The notes: a model not told the origin generated them from the sequence alone. 64,000 nucleotides of DNA from Fagopyrum homotropicum (GCA_033239125.1 BSWB01000004.1:137094426-137158425); one strand, 5' to 3'. Numbered from the stretch's first letter, positions 10,600 to 22,633 are shown. Translations and numbers: made by a program.

Positions 10600-13432
10600 A
10601 TATGTTGGAGGGATGTGTTATACTCTGATTATGTAGACATTAATATGGAGTTTATGTATGTTACAATTATTTGGGCCTATGATATTGGATATGAAGTTCC
10701 ACCAATTCAATTTTGGTTCAGGATACCTAGCAGTGAAGATGGCTCTGATTTATTGCTTGTTAGTTGTGATAAGGAGGCAATGGAAATGTCTTCTTATGTT
10801 ACTAAAAAAATAGAGAGTTAGAGTTGTTTGTTGTCTCTGAAAATCCTAGAAGAGAGTTCACAAAATATGAGTTAACTCCGCTTGGGCAGGACATTGATCA
10901 CAATGTATATTTGGGAGGCAATATTGATGACATTGAGGACAATGATGATGATGTGATGAATGGTGTTGAAGGTATAGATGAGGGCAATTTTCAAGATGAT
11001 GGTAGTAATGATGTCAAAGTTGTAGAGGCACCCAGTGAAAGGTTAAGGTAGTTGCAATGAGGCCTACAAGACATACATATTCAACAAGAAATAGAGGGGA
11101 AAGTTCTAAGAGAAAAGTTGTTGTGTGTGATAATGAATCTTTTTCAGGTGAAACTAATGTTTCATCTTGTTCTAATAATGAAGATTTTGGCTGTTATGAA
11201 TAGTCTGAGTATGAGAATGAATCACATTTGAATGATGAGGATTTTGATGCTAATGTGGATGGAGAGTGTGGGAAATAGACGGGGTGAGGAATTGGATGAC
11301 AAGGGTTTATATGGGTTTATTTCAGATGATGAATTGTATGGGGATCTTGATGACGAAGGTACACAATTTCCTATAAAGTATAGGAAAAGATATCATGACT
11401 TTGCTTGCTTTAACCCAAAGATCCACATGAAGAATTTTGACTCTAGTTTGGGTATGGACTTTGAAAGCTCTAAATTTTTCAAGAAGGCTGTAAGGAAGCA
11501 TGTTGTGCTTATAAGGAAACAGTTGAACATTCTAACTAATGCTAAGCATAAGGTGGTTGCTAAATGTTTATCCTCTTCAAGTTGCCCATGGAGGATATAT
11601 GCATCATCTACAGACAAGGATTGCCCTTCAATTTGGATTAAAAGCATCAACCTAGAGCACAACTATATATAATACCTTATATAAAAAGGTGTATCATCTG
11701 CATGCACCATTCATAGTCCAAGAGTATCAGGATTTCTTCTTGAGTGATCCTAGCTAGAGTAGAGAGTGTATACAAAATGCCATTAATAAGGACTTTGACA
11801 TGCAGATTGACAATCAAACATGTTATAGGGCAAAGAAGATAGTTTTGAGAATGACACAATGGCACCATGAGGATCAGTATAGCTTGTTGGAGAGTTATGC
11901 ACATGAGCTTAAAAAGAAAAAAATCCTAGGACATCAGTTTGGATTCAAACTGAATGGGATAATGACATTCCTAGGTTCAAGAGAATTTACATATGCATTG
12001 ATGCATTGAAAAAGGGTCAGGAGGCATGGTGTAGACCATTCATTGGTTTAGAATCTTTAGATGAAACCCATCTGAAAGTTGTGCACAAGGGACAACTATT
12101 GTTTGCAATAGACATTGATGTCAATAATGGGATATATCCAGTTGTTGAGCAAGAGAGTAGAGACAGTTAGACTTGGTTCTTGGAGTTTTTGAAGGTTGAC
12201 TTGGTGATGAATCAATCATCTCATTATTGCTTTATGAATGGAAAACAAAAGGGTTTAGAGCAGGCAATCAAGGATCTCTTTCCGGATGTCACACACAGAC
12301 ATTGTGTCAGACATTTACACAATAACTTCAAGCTTGATGAATTCAGGAGTATACTCTTCTGCTTATAATATGTTTGTGTAATTTTTTTTCTTGAGATCAT
12401 GTCTTTAATCATATGCTTGTTTGTTTATTTGTCTAAGGATTGAAGCTGAAAAATAAATTTTGGGCAATTGCTAAAAGCTCCACTGCGAACACATATGAAG
12501 AAGCAATGGAGGACATGAGGCTGACTACAGAAAGGGACTAGAAGTGGTGCAAGGAAAGAGTTGCAACTCATTGGAGCTTGTCTCATTTTGATCCAAACTT
12601 CAAGTGTGATATCTTGCTAAATAACCAATGAGAGCTACAACAAGAGCATTATAAGTGCAAGGAAGAAAGGTATTTTAGGGTATTTAGAGGAGATTAGAAT
12701 TGCAACAATGGTAAGGATGGGTAATAGATGATTATCAGGTGGTAGATAGAAAACACTTGTGGGACCAAGGGTTGAAAAGATCTTGAGAAAGGCAGTGAGG
12801 TGGAACAATGAGTATAGGGTTCTAGCATCTAGTCGTGCTAAGTATGAGAGTCATTAAAGGGGAGCTCAATGCATAAGTGGAGTCACTACTCAACACACAA
12901 TGGCCTTGTACTTGAAGACATGCACATGTAGGAGATGGGATGTGTCAATATTACCTTGTGGACATGCATGTTCTGCTATTTTTTCACTTGAAAAAACCCC
13001 AGATAATTTTGCGGATGAATGTTACAATAAAGAAGCCTACATGAGAGCCTATGAGCCTATCATGAATCCAATTGCAGGGGTTAGAGAGTAGAAGGTAAGT
13101 ATACCTATTGCACCTCCATCGTATAGAAGGCAACCTAGAAGATCTCTTGTTGTAAGGGTTCCATCTCAAGGTAAGATTAAGTTCAATGTTTGATTGCTAC
13201 TGTTTGTTTTTTATACTTATTTGCTAAATAAGTTTTATTAATTTTGTTACCGTTTTTGTTCTGTAGTTGAGAGCCCTACACCACCTAGTGCAAAGAAGTT
13301 GTCCAAGACATACTATATGCAGGTCACTTGCTCAATGTGTAGGAAGAAAGGACACAACAAGAAGACATGTGCAAAGAGAAATGAAGCAACACTTAACCAA
13401 GAACAAGAGCATGATCACACTTCCTTAGCCTA
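10600..13432 (+). pseudogene. mudrA-type MULE transposase, degenerate
   Basis: Pieces of a Mutator transposase appear in order across several frames. The first is an N-terminal PB1-like segment (FWFRIPSSEDG, 10615-10870), followed by an acidic linker. Next comes the MuDR DNA-binding domain at 11232-11672 (AKCLSSSSCPWRIYAS). The MULE catalytic region at about 11800-12360 follows (GQLLFAIDIDVNNGIYPVVE, KQKGLEQAIKDLFPDVTHRH). At 12900-13091 is a SWIM zinc finger (CTCRRWDVSILPCGHACSAI). Last is a C-terminal zinc knuckle, CSMCRKKGHNKKTC, at about 13337-13378. Likely introns lie at about 12368-12440 and 13170-13266. Frameshifts and stops break the frame, and the usual catalytic aspartates at FIGLD and SD.QKGL are replaced (FIGLES, MNGKQKGL). 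It cannot be active. Confidence 0.88.
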
Positions 13433-13639
13433 GCTATGCTCTTAATGTTAATCATTTTGTAAAAATTATGAAAGAATCATTTTGTTAAACATCTAAGGTT
13501 CTAGCATCTAAACCATGGATGAATATTACTCATTTTGTTCAATAGGTGTCATTTTAATGTCATTTTGTAAAACTTCTAAGTTGTTTTGTCAATTGTTCAA
13601 TTTGATATGTTTTGTGTCAATTTGTTGCTTGTTGTTTTG

Positions 13640-13975
13640 TGCCAAAAATAGGCTTCCCACCACTGTCATGACAGACAATAAGGCAAGTAGGCAAGTTTTG
13701 TGCCAAAAAACAGACAATAAGACAATTTTTTCACCATTGCCATGATATCACCAAAAAAATTTGATTTGTTTTTTATGTCATTTGATCTGTTTTTCACCAC
13801 TGTCATGACAGACAATAAGATAATTTTTCACCGCTGTCATGATACCATAATTTTTCACCATTGTCGTCACAGTAAGCTATTATTTCACGATTGACTCCTT
13901 CACCATTGTCATGACAGTATGCTATTATATCACAATTGACTCCTCTTCGCCACTATCATGACAATAACATATTTA
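13640..13975. repeat. Degenerate tandem repeat between convergent MULE genes
   Basis: About seven copies of a phrase like TTCACCACTGTCATGACAG, spaced 40-70 bp, with accompanying CAATAAG. The core TGTCATGACA is a palindrome. It lies between the 3' ends of the transposase and the minus-strand zinc-finger frame. Confidence 0.7.
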
Positions 13976-14369
13976 TTTAAAGCAAACATAACCATTGACA
14001 GATTCATCAATGCCAACAACAACTCTCATTCAATTCAAAGAAACATTCCTTACATAAAGCTTACATTACTACAAATTTTCAACATCTCAGACACAAGAAA
14101 ATAGAACACTTAAACCTTATATTAGTACTTAAGTTAATATCACAACATCTCAGATTATTAACAACACTATCATTGCAATATTTAACAACACAATAACCAA
14201 AATTTTCAACACTGTAATCTCTTGTTGCATCCTTGCAATGTGTGGGGAAATTGCAGATTTATCAGTTGATCGTATTGACTCTAGCATTATACCTTATGGC
14301 TCCTTTATATCTCTTGTAAACCCACATCCTTATCCAACCTAGAAACGGAGGTTAAAAAAAACCCCAAGT

Positions 14370-14605
14370 TCAATCGAAGACAGATAACCTCAAATTCACC
14401 ATATCATCTACTTCAAACAAATAACGAAAAAATCTAATTGGACATACCTTCCACATAGAGCAACCATATGATCGTTTTTTGACATTAGGAGGTTGCTTGC
14501 AAGTGGAAATTGTCGCCGGAATCCCATGGTAGCAACGAACACAATCGGATTCTGGCATCCTCTTCTCCACAAGCTTGAAGACCCAAACAAAGACCCTTTA
14601 TCCAT
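14370..14605 (-). pseudogene. GRF-type zinc-finger protein remnant inside MULE
   Basis: The minus-strand frame at 14370-14570 reads CYHGIPATISTCKQPPNV, then KKRSYGCSMWKVCPIRFFR. This resembles the plant GRF zinc finger: a C.CG.PA start, a central N.GR.F..C and a final C..F.W. Cysteine spacing is partly kept, but the second ligand of the first pair is His-Gly and the NPGRRF core is altered. A second overlapping frame (14408-14605) supplies a start at MDKGSLFG, so a frameshift separates start and finger. GTATGT at about 14443-14448 could be an intron donor. Some plant MULEs carry a second gene of this kind; the domain call is from pattern memory only. Confidence 0.55.
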
Positions 14606-14681
14606 AGCTTCTAGTCTTCAATTCACAAAGAGTTTTTTGTAGAAATTTGGGGCTTAGGGTTTATCTAGAGACAAATGTGAA

Positions 14682-14905
14682 GGCGGTTTTTCAATTGTGA
14701 ACGTTGCAAATTTATGTTGAAGGTAGGTGGACAATTTTGCTTCTGATATCTAACACCGATCTGTTAACTCAACGTGTGAACACTAATCCTGGTACTAATC
14801 TTTGGCCCGGCTCAATAGGTGAGGTACCGTTCGGATAAATTAAACTACGGGGTACTAAAGTTTAGTCAACCTAAAAGATGAGGTACTATTTAGATAATTT
14901 TCTCC
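14682..14905 (-). repeat. MULE right terminal inverted repeat
   Basis: Complement of the left TIR (9992-10213). The outer end is CTCC, next to TSD TTAAACTAA. Confidence 0.88.
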
Positions 14906-15170
14906 TTAAACTAATAGAACACTCAATTAGAACTAATAGTATACAAATTTGAACCTTATTTCATTTTTTTCTGTCTAACAAACACTTCTTTTTTTCAAAA
15001 AATTTTGTGCATTTCATTCAAATTTTTTGTTTTGTTAGTGTAAATATTATTGTATTAATGATTAATACATATTTATAATTTTTTCATAAATTCAAAACAA
15101 TGCATGAACTAATTAATAATATAAAATATTTAAAATAATAGTATAAATATTTTGAACTTAAGACTTATTA
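14906..15170. repeat. Dispersed AT-rich repeat, continuation after MULE
   Basis: It begins with the MULE target duplication and carries the same phrases as 9840-9991 (TTTTGTGCATTTCATTCAAA, GCATGAACTAAT). It is the right part of the repeat into which the MULE inserted, or a second diverged copy. Confidence 0.5.
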
Positions 15171-15439
15171 GAAAGGGGAAAAAATAACTAAAACTTAAGA
15201 CTTATTTATCTACATAGGATAATAAAAAATGTCACTTTCCTAACTCACTCTTTATTTAACCCTTTATCTGTTGCTAGAAAATATTTTAAAATTAAGGTTC
15301 TTGATATGTATAGGCTAAAAGTTGCCCTCTTTTCCCTTTTCAAGTGGGTCCATGTATCTATGTTAATAAGTTAGTAAAGATATTGGAATGGCTTGACTCT
15401 ATTAATTAAAAAAAAGACTAATTAATTAGTATTAATATA

Positions 15440-16074
15440 TCTATTTTCACGTGTCAACGCTAGGTTTTTCAAAGTTTAAAAAATTATTTTAAAAAGTGAT
15501 TTCTAAATGTTAATATAAATTGAAAATTAATTTTTAAATTTTTAAAAAAAATATTTAAATAATTATTTTTATAAAAATAATTTTTAAATTTTTACAATTT
15601 TTTTTACCAACAAGCATATCTTAACAAATCAATTTTTAAATATAATTAATTAGAAGAGATAAATACTTAAAGAATTAAAAATCATAATATTGATTATAAT
15701 TTCATTTTTTGGATTTTTATTTTACAAAAATATACATATAAATTTCTAATTATTAAATATTTAAATAAAGTGATTTCTAAATGTTAATATAAATTGAAAA
15801 CTGATTTCTTTTTTTTTTAAATATTTAAATAAATATTTTTATAAAAATAGTTTTTAAATTTTTACAAAAAAAATTTTACCAACAAGCATATCTTAACAAA
15901 TCAATTTAAAATTATAATTAATTAGAAGAGATAAATACTTAAAGAATTAAAAATCATAATATTGATTATAATTTCATCTTTCAGATTTTTATTTTACAAA
16001 AATATACATATAAATTTTTAAGTATTAAATATTTATTAAAATTGAACCCGCACAAAGTGCGGGTAATACACTAG
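15440..16074 (+). mobile_element. Non-autonomous Helitron
   Basis: The 3' end is diagnostic. A GC hairpin CCCGCAC-AAA-GTGCGGG (16047-16063; 7-bp stem, 3-base loop) lies seven bases before the terminal CTAG (16071-16074), which is followed by T. No target duplication is expected because Helitrons insert between A and T. The 5' end is uncertain: TCTATTTTCACG at 15440, preceded by A, is the best candidate, and TCTATTAATTAAAA at 15398 is an alternative. The interior is AT-rich and non-coding, built of two tandem copies of an approximately 275-bp unit (about 15494-15768 and 15769-16040). Confidence 0.78.
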
Positions 16075-16200
16075 TTAAAAATTGTATTATTAACTCGTAT
16101 TTATGAACACAAATTAGAAAGGGAAAAAAACATTGTTTATACATAATTGTGCTTGTTTGGTTAAACATACGGCAACAATATTATAATGTGCTTTTTAAAT

Positions 16201-16526
16201 GTACCGGTGAAAATCTCTATTATTGACCATAACTACGCACTTCGCTTGCGTAGTTGATAAGATCCTCAACTACGCTTTTGGGAAGCGTAGTTGGAGTTTC
16301 AAAAAAAATAAAAATATCAACTACTCCTTTGGGGAGCGTAGTTGAAATTGCCTAAAAAAAATTTAAAATTTTTTTTGGGAACTCCAACTACGCTCCCCAC
16401 ATACGTAGTTGATATTCTTTTTTTTTGGAATTTCAACTACGCTCCCCAAAAGCGTAGTTGGGGACCCTAACAACTACGCACGCGAATAGCGCAGTTGGGG
16501 TGACAATTATAGATTTTCGCCGGTAC
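16201..16526. mobile_element. Fold-back element with palindrome array
   Basis: The 326-bp element has inverted ends GTACCGGTGAAAATCT and, complemented, GTACCGGCGAAAATCT. Six palindromic units of about 27 bp, each of the form CAACTACGC....GCGTAGTTG, lie at 16230-16256, 16267-16293, 16319-16344, 16385-16411, 16434-16460 and 16471-16497. They are arranged symmetrically about an A/T-rich centre near 16363, so the whole element is itself an inverted repeat. No target duplication was found and the superfamily is not recognised. It encodes nothing. Confidence 0.75.
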
Positions 16527-17390
16527 GTCTATTAACCCCCTATTATAATTCATAGGAAGTGACTTATTGAAAACTAAATTACGTAGGAATTAAAAACTGC
16601 AAGAAGTAGTATAACGTTTTATTCAATATAACTTAACTATGAAATTAATTATTAATGTTGTTATAAAACAATGATCTATAAATATAATGTAGCTTACGGA
16701 TAGCTGACGTGACATGTTTGAAATTCAGTATTTAATTCAACTAATCATATATTACTAAATTGTCACTCCTCTAAAATTATTTATTTTTAAGAATATTTAT
16801 TTTTAATAACAATACTGAACAAATCACCAAAACCATCAGATTTTGTGATTTACGATTTATATTTTTACTTTTAAAATTATCTATATTTAAGGCTCCTATA
16901 AAATTATTTATTTTCAAGGCTATATGTTTGTAACATTACTTTAGGTGCATTGTTAATTTATTTCTTTAGCAATAATAATTATATTGGTATGATAAGGTAA
17001 TTTTTGAATTTTTTATAAAATATTTATGTAACTTGATTAGTAATGCGAATTTGTTTTACTTATATGTATTAAGGGTCGGGCCTAGTGGGAAGAAGAAGTT
17101 AAAGTTCATCCCATTCCCAATATTTATTAGTGAGACGAAATTACTGTTTTTTTATGAAATTTCGTCGGAATTAAGAAGGGATCAAAATAAGAACAAAATC
17201 GGTTTATATTTTCACTCTTATTTATATGTACTAAAAATATATGTACACTGCACAAATCCTAAACTAGTAATTAATAAATTATCACTCAAATCTTACCGTT
17301 TCTCAAGGAAGTAACTCCCCTTACCATAACTTGTGTAAGTTGAACTTCTCACTGACTTAATAATCGCATTTATAAAATTTAATATAAAAC
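16527..17390. other. AT-rich intergenic DNA
   Basis: No gene or bounded element. A 93-codon frame at 17033-17314 shows no domain or plausible composition and is regarded as chance. Confidence 0.45.
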
Positions 17391-17399
17391 TTAATATAA

Positions 17400-18288
17400 A
17401 GAGAAAACTATACAAAATCACCCTTAATAATTACTCTTTTACAAAGAACCACCCTTTATAAATTTTTTAGTATAAAACCACCTTTAATATTTATATATTT
17501 GCAATAAACCACCCCTTATAAATTATTTGGCATAAAACCACCTTTAATTTTACAGGTTTGCAACTAACCACCCTATATTGTTTTGAAATACATCAAATAA
17601 TTTAAAATTGATGCATTGAAAAGGTAAATTTTCATTATTATATTAAATTTATATTAATATCATACTTAGTTTCAAACTTTCAATAGTTTAAAACCTTTTC
17701 ATTTTAAAATTTTAATTACTATTTTGGATATTTTTTTAACCCATAATTTTTTCCAGTTTTTTTTTTTTAAAAAAAATATGATAACAACGTGACTATTGGT
17801 CAACTAAGACAAGTGAAATTTAAAAAAAATAATAATAAATAAATCCGATAACAAGTCATCAATTTAGTCGGAATTGAGGTTGTAATAAAATTGATTTTGT
17901 ATTCGTTAGTTTGTATGTAGTTTAATAATTTTTAAAATTAAATTATTTTTTGTATATAGGTAATAACTTATATTATTATTTTTGATTATTTTCTATTATA
18001 AATCGTAATATTTAATCAAAATTTCGAAACTGTTAATGGTATTAATATTAATAATGTAAATATATCTTGTCTATGCTTTAGTTTTAAATTATTTGATTTA
18101 ATTTTAAGTAGTATAGGGTGGTTACTTGCAAACGTTAAAAATTAAGGGTGATTTTATGTACAAAAATATTATAAGGGTGGTTTATTGCACATAGATAAAT
18201 ATTATGGGTGGTTTCATGCTAAAATTTTTATAAAGGGTGATTTCGTGCAAGATAGTGATTATTAAGGGTAATTTTGTGTAATTTTTCT
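17400..18288. mobile_element. Non-autonomous MULE-like element with long TIRs
   Basis: An 889-bp element with inverted ends of about 180 bp (17400-17580 and 18110-18288), made of repeated phrases such as AACCACCCTTTATAAATTTT and its complement AAGGGTGATTT. It is flanked by the 9-bp duplication TTAATATAA (17391-17399 and 18289-18297). The terminal AGAGAAAAC resembles GAGAAAATT of the MULE at 9992. Long TIR plus 9-bp TSD fits the Mutator superfamily. The interior is AT-rich and non-coding. Confidence 0.82.
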
Positions 18289-18426
18289 TTAATATAAAAG
18301 TATGCCATCCAAAATTTCCTTAATTTGTATTCCTTAATATTTTATTTCATCGTTAATATATAAAAAAAAAATTTTGCTATCCATATTCATAAAGTAAATA
18401 AAATAGGAAAAATAATCCAAAATAAT

Positions 18427-19373
18427 ACCAACTATCAACAATGAACCGAAAATAATACGAACTTTGAAAATTACTAGGAGCGATACAAACTATATACGTA
18501 TTTACCAAAAAATAATATGTCATATATTTTTCGGCAAAAACCTAACTCCGGCAATGACGTGGCAGCCAGAATGTTACATGTCATCAAATAAATGGGATAA
18601 ATGTGTGATGTGGATTTATTTTTTAAAAAAACAATTTAATATTATTTAAAATATTAAAAATAAAAGTTATTATTTTTAAAATTTTAAATAATAATTTTTA
18701 ACAAAAATTGTACCAATATTTATTTTAAAAAAATATTTTTTAAAAAAATAAAGTTTGAAATTTTTTTAAAAATAGATTTGTAAAAAAATGTAAAAATATT
18801 TATTTTTCCAAAAAATATAAAATATAATATTTTAATCAAATTTATTTTTGGATTTTTGTATAAAATGAAAATTTTAATCCTAAAAAAAATATTCGAATTT
18901 TTTTTTTTAATCTTGTAACCTAATCCCTAAAGAATTTTTTTTCCCAAATTTTAAGTAAAAATTTTTTTTTCCAAAATAAAATATTCGAATTTTTTTTAAC
19001 ATTTCTTAAAAAAATATTTTTACATTTTTTTACAAACCTGTTTAAAAAAATGTTTAAACTTTATTTAAAATTTCTTTTACAAAAAATATTTTTTAAAAAA
19101 ATTATTATTTAAAATTTTAAAAATATTATATATTTTATTTTTTAAATTTTCAAATATTATTAAATTGATTTTTAGAGAAATAAAATCATTTCACACATTT
19201 AATCAATTTATTTGATGACATGTAACATTCCGGCTGCCACGTCATCGCTAGAGCTAGAGTTTTTGCCGGAAAAGTATGACGTATTATTATTGGTAAATAC
19301 ATTGATAGTTTGTACCGCTCCTAGTAATTTTCAAAGTTTGTATTATTTTTGGTTCAATGTTAATAGTTGGTAG
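18427..19373. mobile_element. Second long-TIR non-autonomous element (MULE-like)
   Basis: About 230 bp at each end are inverted copies. The left contains CGAACTTTGAAAATTACTAG, GACGTGGCAGCC and GTTACATGTCATCAAATAAA (18427-18655), and the right is their complement (about 19145-19373). The interior (18650-19140) is almost pure A/T with homopolymer runs. The exact termini and target duplication could not be fixed by eye, so the superfamily is inferred from TIR length. Confidence 0.7.
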
Positions 19374-20289
19374 TGTCAACGATATTTAACTTAATTAACT
19401 TTTATAATAAATTTTTTTTTGAAGTTTACAAATGTACCCTTTATGTATGTATTTTCAATAGATTTTTTTTTATAATAATTTGGCAAGTAAGAAAAATGAA
19501 TCGTTAGATGTCATATTCTAAGTTTGTAATGGTATGAATCATTATCATTTATGGTATTTTTAGTGTGAGAAAAATGGAGTTGGGGAAGCAGAATTCCATA
19601 CTTATTATAGTATTATGATGGCTTGAGGTTAGGGAGTAGGGCAGCGGGCGGGCCGTCCATGGGCCATGGCCCACACCAAATCAACCACCCTCGCCACTCT
19701 CCGATTTCACTTCCGTCCACGGTTCATCCACCTGGGCCCGCCCACTTTTGTTGGCGACCTCTTAAGTTTACCTAATTTTACAACTCAGCCTCTTTCAAGT
19801 GTCTTTTACTATTTTATATGGCTTCACATAATTTGTTTTTAAAATAATTAAATACATAAATAGAGTTTTTATAAGCATCGTACATCTAATTTTATGGGTT
19901 TTATAAGTTTATTATTTTTTTTACTAATTTTTAATATATGATTAAATAAAAGTTGTATACAAACTAAATTCTAACTATTTTAAGAATTACTTGGTATCAT
20001 TTTTTTTTTCAAAAGTTATTAGCATAAATGGTCCTTTCAAGTAAGGAGAGTTCTTGTGGTAGAACATTGCAGAGTAATATTGGCCGTTGATTGACTTGAT
20101 CCAATGGTCTAAAATAGTTCACATCATTAAATGATTTATGAGAGGTCCGATGACACAGCGATATTTTCGTAACTTTTATGAGAAAAGGTAGATGCTATGA
20201 TATTTTTGTAACTTTGAATTGAAATTTTGAATTGAGACAGTAACTATTACAATTTACTAGAAGTGAGAATGATTACGTCCTCTTTGAAA
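19374..20289. other. Intergenic DNA with a GC-rich patch
   Basis: Mostly AT-rich and without a gene. At 19635-19750 there is an isolated GC-rich patch including the palindrome ATGGGCCATGGCCCA and a run of short C-rich words. No coding frame or promoter element can be supported in it. Confidence 0.4.
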
Positions 20290-20910
20290 ATATGTTTTAG
20301 TTATGTTTTTATGCATTTTTTTACTTGTACAAGTATGAATTAATAAAAATCACTGTTTGAACTAAAAAGACACAATATTTGAACTAATAATATGCAAATT
20401 TTGAACTAATATTATATAATTTCAAATTTTTATAGTTATAGTTATTAACACACTTTTATTATAATATTTGTTAATTCAAAAATTTATACTATTAGTTAAA
20501 CCAAGCATTTAATTAGTTCAAACATTTTATATTATTAATTTATGCATTATTTTAAACTTATGATTTTTTTTTACAAAAAATGTATGAATCATTGGTACAA
20601 TATAATATGAACTAACAAGAAAAAAAAATTGAACAAAATTTACAAAAAGTTTGAACCAAAAAAGTGCCAGTTAGGAAAATAAACTAGAAGAAAAAAAACT
20701 CAAATACTTTGTACATTAGTTCAAATATAGTGTTTCATTAGCTCAACCATTTATTATTATTATTAGTTCATGCATTATGTAAAAAATACGAAGAGAAAAA
20801 TTGTAAAAATATATGAATCATTAGTACAATATAATTTGAACTAACGAAACAAAAAATTTAAATGAAATGTACAAAAATTTGACTGAAAAATTTTCCACTA
20901 AAAAAATAAA
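20290..20910. repeat. Dispersed AT-rich repeat, two inverted-related copies
   Basis: It contains repeated phrases TATGAATCATTGGTACAATA and ATGAACTAACAAG (20585-20612 and about 20805-20842), with TTAGTTCAAAT in the other orientation, matching the pieces at 9840-9991 and 14906-15170. Boundaries are not defined. Confidence 0.45.
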
Positions 20911-22633
20911 AATGACACGTGTCACAACAACAACAACATTCCGCAATGTTTCATTAGCTCAACCATCTTATCTAACTATGTTATGTCTAAAAAGGAAAAA
21001 AAATATACATATACCATATTCATAGGAAAATAATAAAACAAAATCGAAAAAAATATAAATTGTCACCCAAACTGACAACTATCACTTCGCTCGTGGCACA
21101 TTTTACATGTCACCTGAATCAATTTTGGCGATACAAAATGGTAGCTCCGGTGATATGTTTTTAGCAATGAACTCTAAATGGCAAGGAGAGCTTAGATTAA
21201 TTTGACAATGGCGGTGGATGCTACTAACTTGTTCATGTATCCATGATTATTTTGGTTTCTTTCTCAATTCTTAGTCGTATTTTAAATGTTAATTTCATGT
21301 GTTTTTTCTAGGTTTACGTATACAGATTGGAACAATGGAAAAGGTTAGGTGTTTACCTTCCTTTGTTTCCACATATAAGTGCGTCTTCATAGAAGAACGA
21401 GCTACTTGTTTTGTTTTCTAACTAGCTAGGAGATCGATGTCATCAACATTGTAAAAGATGAATGCAACTTATCCTAAATCTATTCATAATTGAAAGATCG
21501 ACTAGTACATATGTTTTGTCTTTATCAATGAGTTGTCCTTTTATAAAAAGTATACAACTTTTTCTATCAATTCGAACTAACCATACAAAAGAGATGTAAA
21601 GATCCATTGTAATAATTGATCATACTTGTTTGGTACTAATTGATCATATTAGTTAACTTTAATTTTGGACCCTCCGATCCAGCCCGGGTTTAGACTTTGT
21701 AATTTGGTCATTTGGATCGAGTTCTAGTTAGATTATTGGTTACGGATCATTTCATGTAATGAAAGTAAAATATCACGTTAGATCGTTTATATAAATAGGT
21801 GTGTTTATCAGACTTCGGGCTTACTTGGGATGAGTATGTTTAATTTAGGTGCACAAGTCAATTATGTTGTGGGTCGGGTTCTCACATCTTAAGGTCATTT
21901 TACAAAGGGTTGAAGTCAAGCTCGATGCCTAATCAATTTGGTGTGTGTGGCAATGTTGACGATTTATTTTTTCTTATGTTGAAATTCGGGTCATGTGACA
22001 TTTTATTGTTCAATTTTCAATCATGCCACTCTAATATAATTGGGTTTAGTTATCTTTAGATACTACATTTTGTACTTCAAGTTCTCTAACTTGTTCTACT
22101 TGTTACCATGGGTGTGCAACTAGAGCGATTTGATACGTATATCTGAATATTCAAAAAAACATATTGGTCTTGGAGAATCCAATATTCAACAACTTTTTAT
22201 CCGGATCTAATATATAAGCCGCTTATCGGAGCTCTAATATATTTCTTTAAAATAATTTATTTTACCAACTATGTTGATTATTATATCTAATGAATTACAA
22301 TGTTTAATGATCTAATGTAGAAAGGCTTGGATAGGAACATTATGAAAGTGTTTTATATTTCCCAGAGGATTCAAGTCATGAGATATGACAAGATAATATT
22401 ATAATTGAATTAAGAGTTTTTTTCGTGCCATCAAGATTTAATTTTTTTTTTGTTTTTTGGAATCCACTAAGTTTTAAGATTCTTCTTGATACTTTCATGG
22501 TTTTATTTATTTTCTCTCTATACCTATTATTAAGATATTACATTAAAAATTTATTATAAAATAATAAACTTAGAAAAAATAAATTTAAAATAAATTATAA
22601 CCTCATTAAATTTAAATTAATAAGTTTATAATA

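Larger units (their letters stand above)
9992..14905 (+). mobile_element. Mutator-like element (MULE) with long TIRs and 9-bp target duplication
   Basis: This 4.9-kb element has terminal inverted repeats of about 222 bp (9992-10213 and 14682-14905), beginning GAGAAAATTGTCTAAA and, on the other strand, GGAGAAAATTATCTAAA. It is flanked by the perfect 9-bp duplication TTAAACTAA at 9983-9991 and 14906-14914. Inside are a degenerate plus-strand mudrA-type transposase (about 10600-13432), a short tandem-repeat block, and a convergent minus-strand frame with a GRF-type zinc finger (about 14370-14605). Long TIRs, 9-bp TSD and the transposase domains together identify a MULE. It is structurally complete but coding-dead. 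Confidence 0.93.

Noticed and set aside
16230..16497. Six evenly spaced palindromes resembling a CRISPR array
   Set aside because: The palindromes are arranged as an inverted, not direct, series inside terminal inverted repeats, and the genome is a plant nuclear genome; a fold-back transposon explains it.
17033..17314. 93-residue frame in AT-rich DNA
   Set aside because: Lys/Leu/Tyr/Ile-rich chance composition, no domain, no promoter or intron support.
19635..19750. GC-rich patch as a possible CpG-island promoter
   Set aside because: No gene starts on either side and plants do not use CpG-island promoters in a way that would make this informative.
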